Below, piece after piece: positions 45,053 through 55,954 of a DNA stretch of 64,000 nucleotides. The notes beneath the pieces are model-generated. The model did not search any database. It was not told the origin of the DNA and worked only from the letters and a program-made list of their open reading frames with translations. Origin of the DNA: Cordylochernes scorpioides (Eukaryota; Arthropoda; Arachnida; Pseudoscorpiones; Chernetidae); contig CP092870.1 in NCBI GenBank assembly GCA_030710605.1, positions 20,932,684 through 20,996,683 on the forward strand. The letters run 5' to 3'. Both the position numbers and the translations under genes were made by a program. Every line of letters begins with the position of its first letter. Position 1 is the stretch's first letter.

Positions 45053-46162
45053 ACCAAGTCTTCAACACAACCCAGCTTCGAAGTCCAACAGAAGCCCATC
45101 AACAGTGAGTGTTTAACTTTATTGTGATTTCATCCGTTTACATTTTTGCTTGTTATATATATCACATCCATGTTAGCCCACTTTTAGCACAGTTCATGCT
45201 CTAAATAACTTATCTCATATCAATTTTAAAACCATAATATGCTACAAGCTTTCAAGCTTACAATGCCTTATTTTATTCTCAATAACATGTTCTCTCGAAA
45301 ATTTTTCTTATCTTATACCATCGCTCTTGAAAAAAAAAAAAAAAAAAAAAACTCTTGTTCTTTAATTTTTCGTACATCAACTTATGTTTTATGAACCAAT
45401 GACCAAATTTTCGCTGAACCTCTCAGTCTTTCTGCAGTGTATCTATTCCTACATTGAAACTTAGGTTCTGAAAGTCAAGGCTTTTTTTTTCAACCATTCG
45501 ACCTCAGAGGTCTTATTTTTGTCAATTGACCGCAAAGGTTCACTTTTTTTTTTCTCACTCGACCCCGAAGGTCTTTTTCACGTACGTGCATGTCCATTAT
45601 TTGTTAAATTTATTAATTTTAGTGTCATCAAGAGAACCGCACATAAGTTGTCTGCCTAATCAATCTTCTTCATTCTAAAGTATCTCTGTAAAATGTCTCA
45701 ATACGTTTTGTTGACGAATGCTGCAGAGATGACTATTTGCTCCAGCCTCTTTCTAATGGCTTCCTTTGTTCATTTTAGAATGTTGAACCACTTACTTTAG
45801 AGCTCTCTTACTTTCCACCTTTTCTTTCTCTTCACCTCCTCATTCACGTATCCATATTGTACATAGCTATGATTGTCCATACCTACACTCTGTACCATAT
45901 TAACCTACACATAAAATTAATTTGTATATAGCCTTTTATAGCCTTGATATTTTCAAAATCTCCCATAAATGTCAAACTCTCCGGTGTTGTAAAACTGCTT
46001 GTAAATAATATTTACTTGTGTACTATACAGTATTTTATTTACATAAAACTATGTCACCATTACCTTAACTAATTTTAATTGTAAAATTATTTTCTCTATT
46101 CCTGGCTTCTCCAGCTTTAAATATACTTAAACCATGTTCAGCCTTCTTCAACGGGGGCCATA
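45053..46162 (+). other. non-coding 3' part of the LTR element
   Basis: About 1.1 kb, T-rich, with a 21-base A run at about 45330. Three hairpins of the form GACC-NNNN-GGTC lie at 45500-45512, 45528-45539 and 45561-45573, each followed by a T-rich run. No ORF of note. It could hold packaging or processing signals. Confidence 0.6.
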
Positions 46163-46467
46163 TGTCATAATATATGCTCTTCCAGGATTAATAAAACAAT
46201 CCAACAGCCGACGAGAGAGAGATGGGCAGCTAAAGCTAAGAAAACTAACTTACGACCATTTTTTGGTCACATTCCTTAGGGGGGCGTCACCACCTGGCGC
46301 TTATCTTTTGTTAGCCCCGCTTGTGTACACAGGGAAAAACAGTCGTTCAGTAGATAACGTCTCACTCGCCACCACTTTCTCTCTCGGCTGGCTGCCTGGA
46401 TTTTGCCTCTAATAACTCGTCGTGTGATTTTTTCTCTCCTCACCACATTTACCACTATATTGTCACA
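46163..46467 (+). repeat. 3' LTR
   Basis: Near-identical to the 5' LTR; preceded by ACGGGGGCCATA. The ORF that runs through it (46134-46412) has no domain. Confidence 0.9.
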
Positions 46468-47160
46468 TATATATATTAATTATTTATAAACATATTATAT
46501 AAACTTTATTTAACCTTATATAACCTTATATGTGCGATGAAATAAAGCATTTTCAATATCAATCTCTCTCTCATATATATATATTAATACTACCATCTTT
46601 GCGCGCTGACATTCAAACAATGGAAGCGCCGATGACAATTAAATAAATGCCAACAACTAAATAGCGATCATTACCTGAAGAATTTTTATAAAGGCTGTAA
46701 ATTAAATTGAGTTCGCTTCACTTTCAATCATCATGACACCGGAAAGGAGCGGTTATGATTGGATTTTCTGGAGGAGGACAAAATCTAGCACATTTTTCTT
46801 CATTTAAAAACTCCGATGGCATCTATTAAATATCGCCGGGCTCAAAATGAGAAAAAAAAACTTGAACAAATCGCACCTATATTCATCCATCCTTTTTTTC
46901 TAACATTTTTTACTTCAACTTTTTTCCCTCCTCATTCGAACTATTTATTATTTTTTAGAAACTTGCTGCCACCACCACCGCCATTTTTCTCTCCGCCTTC
47001 ATCTCTGAGATACTCATCATCTCTCTTATGTTAATGAATGGAGAGGCTTTCTTCGCTAAGAGGATTTGCTGCCATTCCAACTACCTCGGAGTTCTCTTTC
47101 GGGCATATTATACATTTATTGACCTTTCATCTATTCAGACTAGCAATATCTTCAAAGCGT
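46468..47160. other. non-coding stretch
   Basis: AT-rich. A 'GATGAAATAAAGC' motif at about 46538 resembles a polyadenylation signal. ORFs have low-complexity Phe/Pro/Ser composition only. Confidence 0.45.
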
Positions 47161-47232
47161 CAATAAAAAAAAATAAGAAAACATATACGAGAATCATGGG
47201 ACGAGTGTCTTTTGTAGGAAGATTTATTTTAA

Positions 47233-47274
47233 ATCGCTCAAGCTTTCGGGCTGACCGGCCCTTCTACAGGAGAT
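47233..47274 (-). ncRNA. hammerhead-like motif, altered core (Penelope-like 3' end)
   Basis: Minus strand order: AUCUC; CUGUAGA; extra A; GGGC, loop CGGUCA, GCCC (stem II); GAAA; GCUU; GAGCGAU. Stem II and GAAA are intact. The first core block is CUGUAGA (A6 to U), and stem I pairs only in two short pieces (UC/GA, AUC/GAU). Activity is doubtful, but position and layout fit a Penelope pseudo-LTR ribozyme. Confidence 0.45.
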
Positions 47275-47532
47275 AAGTGAACAAATGGCACATCGGGTAC
47301 TATATAATGATGGGACTATTTACATATTCAAAAATTAAAATTTTAAAAACTTTTTATAGGGATTTTGCATAACTAAGCAAAGTCGGGAGGAATAATTAGC
47401 ATAATAGTAAATTATGGACAGAAGAAATTGACATGTATGATAATAGATATTGGATATAGTAGAGCCTGTAATATCTTATACTGTCTATGAGAGAGGAGGG
47501 GGGGAGAATCTACACAGATGGAGGAAACAGGG

Positions 47533-48093
47533 CTATGGGAACAGAGATTGGTAGGATTCAGGGAGGTCGATATGTCTATTGATGGCGTGGAAGCCCTGGG
47601 AAACGAGAGCTTCCAAGGTGAGGCGCTGCTGCTTGTTGTGTATGCGGCTATAGTGCACAGATGGATTGGCCAGGTCGAAAGAGTGGTTGGTGGTTCGGAT
47701 ATGCTGGTATATGGCTGATTTCTCATCTTGTCTGGAGATGTTTTTTCTGTGTTCCTCGAGTCTTGTCCCTACGCTCCTGCCCGTCTCACCAACGTAGACA
47801 ACATCGCAGTCAGCGCAGGGAATGGAGTAGACACAGCCAGACAAGAGAGATGGGTTAAATGGGCTATTGCTTTTCGTATCCGGGTTCCTAATGAGGGAAC
47901 TGATGTTAGGGGAGTTGGAGTACAGGGTCCTGACTCCAAACTTGCTTAGGGCTCGGGCTATGGAGGAACTAGTGTGGGAATATGGGAGGACACATATGGA
48001 TTTATATACGGGGTTGGGAGCAGTGTGGTTGGGGTTGTGGAAATGGCGTAATATTACATTAGTGTGATTGTAAAAACTGAGTACGTATTTCAC
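47533..48093 (-). pseudogene. Penelope-like GIY-YIG endonuclease domain, N-truncated
   Basis: The 186-codon minus-strand frame ends in a natural stop. It contains GCVYSIPCADCDVVYVGETG followed by RSVGTRLEEHRKNI and later SAIYQHIRTTNHSFD. These are the GIY-YIG nuclease signature of Penelope-like retroelements: VYS and VYVG for the two motif halves, the catalytic Arg in TRLEEH, and a Cys/His set around them. Upstream, residues 1-80 (PYSHTSSSIARALSKFGVRT) match the linker between reverse transcriptase and endonuclease. A complete element would have a reverse transcriptase before this; here it is missing. The frame itself has no stop, so the domain could fold, but without reverse transcriptase it is a relic. 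The first Met is unlikely to be a true start. Confidence 0.85.
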
Positions 48094-48100
48094 ATTAATT

Positions 48101-48429
48101 ACACTTTTGATAATTCGCCATAAATAAATTATGAAACATCTAATTTAATTAGGCACAACAAGTGTGGAATAAAGATGTAAACTACACCCCGGCAGGCAAT
48201 GAATCCTAAAATGTATTAGACAGAGAGTACAGAAGCTTTATAAACCAAATACTTCCTGAAAATATAGATCCTATCAGTGTAAAAATTTCAAAATTAGTTT
48301 CAGTTTGGGTATAATCTAACATTGGGGGGTTTATATAGCGATTCTAGACAAACGTCCGTTTTACTAACGGATCTAGACCGAAGCTAGACTTATTGAAGTT
48401 TTACCTAAATAATTATTATTATTCATAAT
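48101..48429. other. non-coding stretch
   Basis: Contains a segment shared with 41245-41315 (GGCACAACAAGTGTGG, CGGCAGGCAATGAATCC) at about 48150-48215. Otherwise nothing recognised. Confidence 0.45.
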
Positions 48430-48764
48430 CATTTTATAAAACTATTTTAGTGGCGTATTATTCTTTTTAAAATAAAACAATTTCTACTGTCCTTACTGCG
48501 ATGAAAAAATTAAAGGGAGGGCCTGGCTCATCAGTGGTGAACCCTCCCAGCGGTTTCGCCAGTTTAATCTACCATACCGCTGTTATATTGCATTTTTGGA
48601 ACTTCCTTTTATAGGTGACCGTTGTAAGAATCTTGGAATGGGTATTTTAGAAGAACTATGGACATAAGCTTTTAGGACAGCAGAATTAAATATAATTATA
48701 AATATATAATATGCTTCGAGCAATCGCTCTTCCGCAAATATCAAATTGTGTCTTTTATTAGAAC
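48430..48764 (-). repeat. family A repeat, copy 10
   Basis: Minus-orientation copy with 'GGCGTATTATTCTTTTTA', 'CTACTGTCCTTACTGCGATG', 'GGCTCATCAGTGGTGAACCC', 'AGCGGTTTCGCCAGTTTAAT' and 'CATAAGCTTTTAGGACAGC'. The stem CTGGC/GCCAG is intact. Confidence 0.8.
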
Positions 48765-48961
48765 AATAATGTTATGATGTACTAGAGCGCCATCTGTTAT
48801 CAATTTATAAAACTATTTTAGTGGCGTATTATTCTTTTTAAAATAAAATTCATCGCAGTAAGGACAGTAGAAATTGTTTTATTTTAAAAAGAATAATACG
48901 CCACTAAAATAGTTTTATAAATTGATAACAGATGGCGCTCTAGTACATCATAACATTATTA
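48765..48961. repeat. 84-bp-arm palindrome derived from family A
   Basis: Arms 48765-48848 and 48878-48961 are exact inverses as far as I can see, around a 29-bp centre holding 'TCATCGCAGTAAGGACAGTA'. This is a minimal foldback version of family A, next to the fuller copy 10. Confidence 0.85.
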
Positions 48962-49204
48962 TTCATAATCATATCAATGTTTTAATCAAATTTTATCGTT
49001 ATCATAATGATCACTGTCACCATTTTACCAGAGATGGCATTCTGGGACACCTAACGGTGAGAAAACGCGGCACAAGGTACAAAATAATGTATCTTCATAA
49101 ACCTGTCGATATTCAATCAATCCCCCTCAATATATGCAACTTAATTACAAAATGTTTGTAGTAAATGTAAATTTAGAGAGAGAAGTAGATTAAATATAAC
49201 AAAT
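48962..49204. other. non-coding stretch
   Basis: No gene; the 79-codon ORF here begins inside the palindrome arm and has no domain. Confidence 0.45.
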
Positions 49205-49510
49205 AAAGGCATAACCTGACCGCTTAATTGAGCATTTTAGATGGCAGAGTGGAACAAAATTCAATTATACGTTGATCTAGGTTTGTTCCCTGATATTTGA
49301 CCAACCCATAATCTTGACGAACCAAAAAAAAAAAAAACTAACCACGACGCGGTTGGGGCTGTTGGTCCTCTTCAGCGCGTGGTGCAGGGGACCAAATATT
49401 TGGTCCATTTGGTCCAAGGTCCGAGAAATCTAGAAATGGGTATTGAAGGCCAAATTTTCGTAATTACGCCGATCAGGTGAAAAAAAAAACAGGTTTTGAT
49501 ATTAATTTAA
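49205..49510 (-). repeat. family B repeat, copy 5, decayed ribozyme
   Basis: Has 'AGGCATAACCTGACC', 'GACCAACCCATAATCTTGA' and the ribozyme remnant, ending near 'TTAATATCAAAACACACC'. It is a diverged copy. Confidence 0.6.
49341..49383 (-). ncRNA. decayed hammerhead ribozyme
   Basis: Minus strand keeps ACCACG and CGUGGU-like stem I strands and CUGAAGA. The second core block has lost its G (CCCCAACC instead of CCCGAAAC) and stem II is mismatched. Inactive by inspection. Confidence 0.5.
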
Positions 49511-51060
49511 TATCAAAACACACCAATTATTAAATATACGAGTATCATATAATTATATAATATATCATATAATTATATAATATATTATATAATATAAAAT
49601 ATTGAATATATATGTTATATATATTTTTTGTAAAATAAAGATTTGAAGGTGGCTATGGTTGCTTGTAGGTGGCTATGTTTGATTGGAGAAGGCTATGTCT
49701 GGTATTATAAGGATATTTTGTTGAATATTGCTTTTGTTGGTTGAAAGCTATGTTTGTTGAAGATGGATTTGCATATTTTAAAATGAGCTATTTTTGCTTT
49801 TGGTAATTAAATGAATGAACAGGGGTGAAATCCTGTCAGCTAGCTGTTATATAATTTTGTCGGCCTACTGTTATATTTAAATATTGTTGGTATAGAAAAG
49901 TATTGATAGAGAGTAAAAATTTAAGATGTGGTTTTCCATTATCGTATTGGCTTTAAAATATTAACCAATAGAAAGGGAAAGACAAGAAAATGATACATGA
50001 TAATAAAAATGAAGAAAGTATAAAACCTAATTATTACAAAAGAATATATATTAATATATGTAAGAAAGATAACATTTTAAAATATATAAAATAATTGAAT
50101 TGGTAAAGGATAAGTGGCAACATTAATACATTGGATGTTTATGAGTAAATGGCACTATTGTAAAAAACAATAAACTGTAAGCTAAGGTTAATTATGCACA
50201 AAGGCAAAATGTGAATACAAGTAATAAACATGTGAAGATTTTAAAATTAATGGTTAATATAAATAATGATCATTAAAAAAAAGGAATCAAGATGAAAGAG
50301 AGAAAGAATTTTTCAAATTTACATAAGTTGGCTATGCTAAATCAGAATATGCAACAAATAACATTAGGTGATATAAGAAGCATGATAAAAAGTATTGTGC
50401 ATTTTGTAATAAATGCAAAAAGAATAAATGGAAATATGATAAAAACATTGATAAAGATCGATAATGTAAGAAATATGTAATATTATGTAATGATTTGTTT
50501 TCTTAGCCGACTTTTTTGCATATGGTGTTGTATTAAAATTTGATATGGCGTGCAACACTTTTATTTTCTTATGTTCAATTTTGAAGGTAAAATATGATTT
50601 ATTAAAGTATTTGAAGGTGTGGTACAATTTAAAGGTAAAAAAATAGCTATGATAAAATTAATATTTAAAAATGATTTGACAAAAAGGGATATGACTATAA
50701 ATAAATAGGCGATTGTATAAAAACTTTTGAAAAGCATGTTTGAGAATTTGCAAGGTTAAAATAGGGTGAAGTGTATACATTGGTAGAAACAAAGTAAAAA
50801 CAAGTACCTTGAAATGGCTGATGGGCTGAAGTGGAAGATTTCGGAAGATTATTTGTGTTGGGTGGAAGAAGAGATGACTGAAGATGTCCGGAGTTGTCTG
50901 GTATTAGCTGGGGATGGATTTGCATATTTAAAAATAAGCTATTTTCTCTTTTGGTATTTCAAATGAATGAACAGGTGATTTTATGTCAGCTAATTGTTAT
51001 ATAATTTTGTCGGCTTACTGTTATAATAATAATTGTTGGCATAGAAATATTATTTTATTT
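49511..51060. other. non-coding block bounded by ~145-bp direct repeats
   Basis: Segments 49758-49903 and 50912-51056 share 'GATGGATTTGCATATT', 'AATGAATGAACAGG', 'TGTTATATAATTTTGTCGGC' and 'TACTGTTATA'. The DNA between them has only short ORFs. The direct repeats could be LTR remnants of a small element. A TATA-like 'GACTATATAAACC' lies downstream at about 51122. Confidence 0.45.
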
Positions 51061-51474
51061 CAGAATTAGGGTTTCTGGATCAAACTGCTCTGTCAATCTA
51101 CCGCCAGACGTCGCGGCTTTAGACTATATAAACCCATTGTTGTTGTTTTCCTTTGGCCAGCTCAATGCCTTCTGTAGATATGTGAATACGTATAATCTTC
51201 TATTATCTTTATTCTTCAAGCCTTAAGTCAGGTATCACTTTCTCAATTATTTTATCAAATCAAATAAAGCAAATTGTGGTTTAAAGTTGATTTTATTGTA
51301 TTTTAAACTACTGCAATAGCATAAAATATGCATGTGTTCAAGCAGCTTAGCAATTCCTATCTCAAAATAAAACTGCAATCCTATAATTATTAGTACTTAC
51401 TATCTCAGCAATATGTATTGAAACAAACTAATAATCTCTCTCCACATATCCACACACACATACAAATTATATGA
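51061..51474. other. non-coding stretch
   Basis: Holds a TATA-like sequence at about 51124-51134 after a GC-rich patch; otherwise nothing recognised. Confidence 0.4.
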
Positions 51475-51835
51475 CATATATATATTATATAATCTAAAAT
51501 GCAAATATTTTATTTTTCATAAAACATGTATTTTATTTTCATCATTGACTGTTTTACATTTTTTGACCATAGATTTAGAAGATAACACTTTGAATATTTG
51601 TTGTAAATATGTATAGTTAACATACCTATTTTTTTAAATCACGAATATAGAGAATCCATTTTATAAATTCTATATTACTGTGATAAATAAGTTTATGTGT
51701 AATTTACTTCAAGTAATTCAAAATAAAAACTACTTAATGGGTAAATAATTATTTTCTTATTTTTATCACTGCACCTTCAATCCTCTATTTTTTTTCAACA
51801 ACAAAACAAAATAATCATAACATATATATAGATTT
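51475..51835. repeat. dispersed repeat family E, copy 3
   Basis: Same landmarks as 14810-15194, more diverged: TTATATAATCTAAAATG, TTGTTGTAAATATG, AGTTAACATACC, ACTGCACCTTCAATCC and AATCATAACATATATATA. Confidence 0.65.
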
Positions 51836-52627
51836 TAAATAGAGTATTTCTTATCATAATTTTAAGCTTCTCTCCAGATACGCCTGAGTGCATATTTTAC
51901 CAACAAATTATCATTATTATTATTATTGTTTGCGAAATAATTATATATTAATATCACGATTAATTGCCCAGGAGAGATTTCGCCCCCACATTTTCTTCAA
52001 AATTTGACCTTTGGATATATAAATTTTAATATCAAAATAATTATTCAATATAACTCTGAAATGAACACTCTTGCTGGATTCTTCGTCAGTGTGAATGCTA
52101 GCTATATTTTTTCATCAAATTTCATTTTCAATTTAAAGTCATATGGGTAGTCAGAGTGTTCTATATATGTGATAATATGAGGAGAATTTTTGGCCACTAG
52201 ATCTAAAATCCTCCGTATAATATTGGAGCAAGGGAGAATTTTGAGCCATCTCTTTTTATCGGTAAGTACAAAATGGACACATTCTATTCTTCTACAGTCC
52301 TCAAGTATTGATTCCGAGTATTGCTACGTGGCATCGTCTCTACAGTAAATAGGAAACATTCCAGGCTTTCATTTTTATAAATAAATAAATTGAAAAAATT
52401 ATGTTTCGATCATTCCGCCAAAATATTTTTATATATTATTTTTCTTTATAAATACTATAATTAATTGTGTATATACATAATTAATATATTAAAATAAAAA
52501 TAATTGTTTCAAGATAATTAATGGATAATACCCCGGTGAAAAGAGTTGGACATTCTTACTTGAGTCGGGTGGTCAGGGCTTCATTAGTCCAGCTCTTAAT
52601 GGTCCGAGGAGGACCTATTGATCCTTC
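51836..52627. other. AT-rich non-coding stretch
   Basis: No gene recognised. Confidence 0.5.
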
Positions 52628-52856
52628 CCCGGTGTCCCCTCTGCCTAGGGTCGGCAAACTAATCAGTCGGAAGAGTCAAATATCACAATTAAACATTTTT
52701 TCAAAGTTTTTAAAGAGTCACAACATTTTTTTTGCCAACAATAAAAATAATAAATATAAATAATATTTTCCTATGGAACTACGTATATAAAAAGCCGAAG
52801 CTTCACATCCAAAGAGTCGGATGTGGCTCGCGAACCGCACATTTCCGACCCCTGTC
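52628..52856 (+). repeat. hAT-like MITE (family F, copy 3)
   Basis: Starts near TAGGGTCGGCAAAC and ends TTTCCGACCCCTG. Interior includes 'TTTTTAAAGAGTCACAAC', 'CCTATGGAACTACG' and 'TTCACATCCAAAGAGTCG'. The termini are inverse over about 9 bases. Confidence 0.65.
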
Positions 52857-53045
52857 CTATGCTGATCTTCTCTTGTCCTCGCAAGTCAAACAACCACTTC
52901 TTCTGGAATTCTAAATAATTCGTATTCAGCCCTGAACAACAGACACTATAGAATTTCCTTCTTCAGCCCCCTATTCATCAAAGCTGGAAACGAATGGTGA
53001 TGTATTTCCGAGTTTGCTTCTTTGAATCAATCGATATCTTTATGT
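52857..53045. other. short spacer
   Basis: Nothing recognised. Confidence 0.4.
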
Positions 53046-54136
53046 GGGGCTCGGTGGAAGAATGGTATAAAATGTCGACTTTCGACAGCCATGAACCGGG
53101 ATCGAATCCCGCATTGGACACTTTTAGGGACGAGTGGTTAAAATCCTCGATTCCCGACAACCATGAACCGGGATCTAATCCCGCATTGGACACTTTTAGG
53201 GACGAGTGGTTGAAACCCTCGATTCCCGACAGCCATGAACCGGGATCGAATCCCGCATTGGACACTTTTAGGGACGAGTTGTTAAAACCCTCGATTCCCG
53301 ACAGCCATGAACCGGGATCGAATCCCGCATTGTCAACTTTTAGGGACGAGTTGTTAAAACCCTCGATTCCCGACAACCATGAACCGGGATCGAATCCCGC
53401 ATTGTACACTTTTAGGGACGAGTTGTTAAAACCCTCGATTCCCGACAACCATGAACCGGGATCGAATCCCGCATTGTACACTTTTAGGGACGAGTTGTTA
53501 AAACCCTCGATTCCCGACAACCATGAACCGGGATCGAATCCCGCATTGTACACTTTTAGGGCCGAGTGGTTAAAACCCTCGATTCCCGACAACCATGAAC
53601 CGGGATCGAATCCCGCATTGTACACTTTTAGGGACGAGTGGTTAACACCCTCGATTCCCGACAGCCATGGCCCGGGATCGAATCCCGCATTGTACACTTT
53701 TAGGGACGAGTTGTTAAAACCCTCGATTCCCGACAGCCATGAACCGGGATCGAATCCCGCATTGGACACTTTTAGGGACGAGTTGTTAAAACCCTCGATT
53801 CCCGACAGCCATGAACCGGGATCGAATCCCGCATTGGACACTTTTAGGGACGAGTGGTTAAAACCCTCGATTCCCGACAGCCATGAACCGGGATCGAATC
53901 CCGCATTGTACACTTTTAGGGACGAGTGGTTAAAACCCTCGATTCCCGACAGCCATGAACCGGGATCGAATCCCGCATTGGACACTTTTAGGGACGAGTG
54001 GTTAAAACCCTCGATTCCCGACAGCCATGAACCGGGATCGAATCCCGCATTGGACACTTTTAGGGACGAGTTGTTAAAACCTTCGATTCCCGACAGCCAT
54101 GAACCGGGATCGAATCCCGCATTGGACACATTTTCT
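53046..54136 (+). repeat. 72-bp tandem array of SINE/tRNA-like heads, 15 copies
   Basis: The first unit begins GGGGCTCGGTGGAAGAATGG, the head of the family D SINE. It continues TCGACTTTCGACAGCC and GAACCGGGATCGAATCCCGC. The next copies repeat only the last 72 bp: GGACGAGTGGTTAAAACCC, TCGATTCCCGACAGCCATG, AACCGGGATCGAATCCCGC and ATTGGACACTTTTA. Each unit has an A-box-like TGGTTAAAACC, a near-consensus B box (GGATCGAATCC) and a TTTT run that could end Pol III transcription. Because 72 is a multiple of three and the unit lacks stops in some frames, both strands show ORFs of over 380 codons. I regard these as artefacts, not proteins. Confidence 0.9.
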
Positions 54137-55660
54137 GTGAAGAACCTGTTCCTATATTTCTCATTGTAAATAACATATGCTAGGTTTCTCTTTTTGAGCG
54201 GTACCTAATGATGTTATTTTGGGATAGGAAAAGGATATTATTATGTATCTTTAAAAGCATCTAAAATTTTTTCACCACGCATAAGAGAGCGTTGCATCCG
54301 AAGTGGTTAAACAGCTCGCAGCTCTAATAAAATTCCTAAAATACTTCAATTTATTATATTTATCGCTCTATTTTGATTTTTGCGTTTGGATAAAGGTCGC
54401 GTTAGAATAGTTCATTGAAGATCAAAGAGTTCGCCAATTTGGAGTCAGCCTTGTCAAACAGAGAGTTGGTGAATAATGAGGTTTGTTGCAAAGTTGACTC
54501 GGAAATAAAGATTCTCTGCTCAACTCCGCCGAGTAAACAGGTCCTGAGGTCCGAAAAAAATCGATTCTGATGACTTCGAAATTCTTTCTTGTGAGATTTG
54601 ATGACTGTGGAGATTATCTCTTGCTTATCGATGTCACCAGCCAAGGGAAGATTAATATTTCGTTTTGACACCATTAACTAGGATTCATAAACCTTGTGGA
54701 TATTAGCGATAACGGGGTTTTACACCGTTCTATCTTCTTTTATATGGCCGGCCTTGGTGGGGCTTACTTTCCTTTTTACACATTCACTCTCTCTTATAGT
54801 TATTGAGGTCTCTACTATGGATCTTTTCAAGTCCTCCTTTTTTATATGTTGGAATATCCGTTTTATAGATACACAATATAAGTGGAGGTACATATAGGCT
54901 TACTTATTTCAAATGCAAATATTTTAAACATTAATATAATTTTATAGAAGCGCCATGGAAATATTTGTGCTAATTCTAACAAACATTTTCCCATATAAAA
55001 TGTCAATTCGTTGAGCTATATTATTGAGATCTCTTAATCTCTCAGTAGAATATTTCTCACAACTATGCAGGTGCGTTTTCTATCCTTGAATATTTTTTGT
55101 TAAAAGAATGTTATTTAACGATTATACATTTACGATTATTTGGTTCTTACCTAGAGTTCTAATCAAAAATATTTTCCTCTCTCTAATAACAATACAATAA
55201 AATATTTAGAAACCAAGAACTACTTTTTCACATTACCACAAAGGTATTTCAATCCGAAGCACAGTTCATTTATATAATTCTAAATGGAAATTTTAACAGA
55301 AACCATCGCTCCCACGTTAATAATTTGTAGACTAATACACGGCCACATGATTATCAGCTGTTGAAGAATTTCCTTGAGATATTTGAGGCTGGAGTGGCTA
55401 TCTAGACCTGTGTAGTATTTTATTTCATAACCTCACTATGAACCCGCCCTGAGATTAAAAAAACGTTTCTTTTTAAGAAGCGGAAATTACTGATTTAAAG
55501 GTTCCATCAAAACCATATTCAGTATGAAAACTCATTTTGAGAGAACGTATTAGCACATAGAGGTGCCCGCCACACTCCACATGGTTTCTCAGTGTCTTTA
55601 AAGTACTCCTATGTTCTTTTTTTATTTTAATATTTAACCTATTTATATTTTTATTCTCAG
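54137..55660. other. non-coding stretch
   Basis: ORFs at 54402-54674 (minus) and 54694-54897 have no recognised domain. The rest is AT-rich. No gene supported. Confidence 0.45.
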
Positions 55661-55954
55661 GGGGTCGGTGGAAGGATGATCTAAACCGTTGGTTTTCGAC
55701 AGCTACGTCTCGGGATCGAATCCGGCATTGGGCACTTTATTATAATTTAAAAAATTCTCTAATGGCTCTCGAATCTTGCAATAGTCCATCCCTATCAGCG
55801 AGTGCAAGTGAACAAACGGGGCTCTGGCACTTTTGTAATTGCAAAGTCGAACTGCTTTTCACATGTGTAGAGATGTGAGGTATATACAGTAAAACAGTTG
55901 CTAACTACCCACCATGATTATAATATAACCTATACCACGTGTACTAGAAATAAC
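55661..55954 (+). repeat. tRNA-derived SINE (family D)
   Basis: Head GGTCGGTGGAAGGATGATC, B-box-like GGGATCGAATCC, body 'CAGCGAGTGCAAGTGAAC' and 'AAACGGGGC', end 'CACGTGTACTAG'. The B box has the same GGATCGAATCC form as the 72-bp array 1.5 kb upstream. Confidence 0.85.

Larger units (their letters stand above)
43415..46467 (+). mobile_element. gag-only LTR retrotransposon, recent insertion
   Basis: Two 305-bp LTRs (43415-43719 and 46163-46467), both TG...CA, differ at only one position that I can see. They bound a 2,443-bp interior. A 4-bp TATA repeat flanks the element. A purine-rich tract (ACGGGGGCC) precedes the 3' LTR, as expected for a polypurine tract, giving + orientation. The interior has one gag ORF and then about 1.1 kb without coding capacity: no protease, reverse transcriptase or integrase. 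A TGG-type primer-binding site was not recognised after the 5' LTR. The element must rely on a partner for enzymes. Confidence 0.88.
47161..48100 (-). mobile_element. Penelope-like element, 5'-truncated
   Basis: On the minus strand a GIY-YIG endonuclease frame (48093-47533) is followed by about 260 bp of 3' region and a hammerhead-like motif at 47274-47233. This is the 3' half of a Penelope-like element, whose ends carry pseudo-LTRs with ribozymes. No reverse transcriptase is found upstream of 48100, so the copy is truncated. Confidence 0.75.

Noticed and set aside
52994..54169. 391-codon + strand ORF and 383-codon minus-strand ORF of perfect 24-residue repeats
   Set aside because: Both follow from a 72-bp tRNA-like tandem repeat without stops in those frames; no start context, domain or splice signals.
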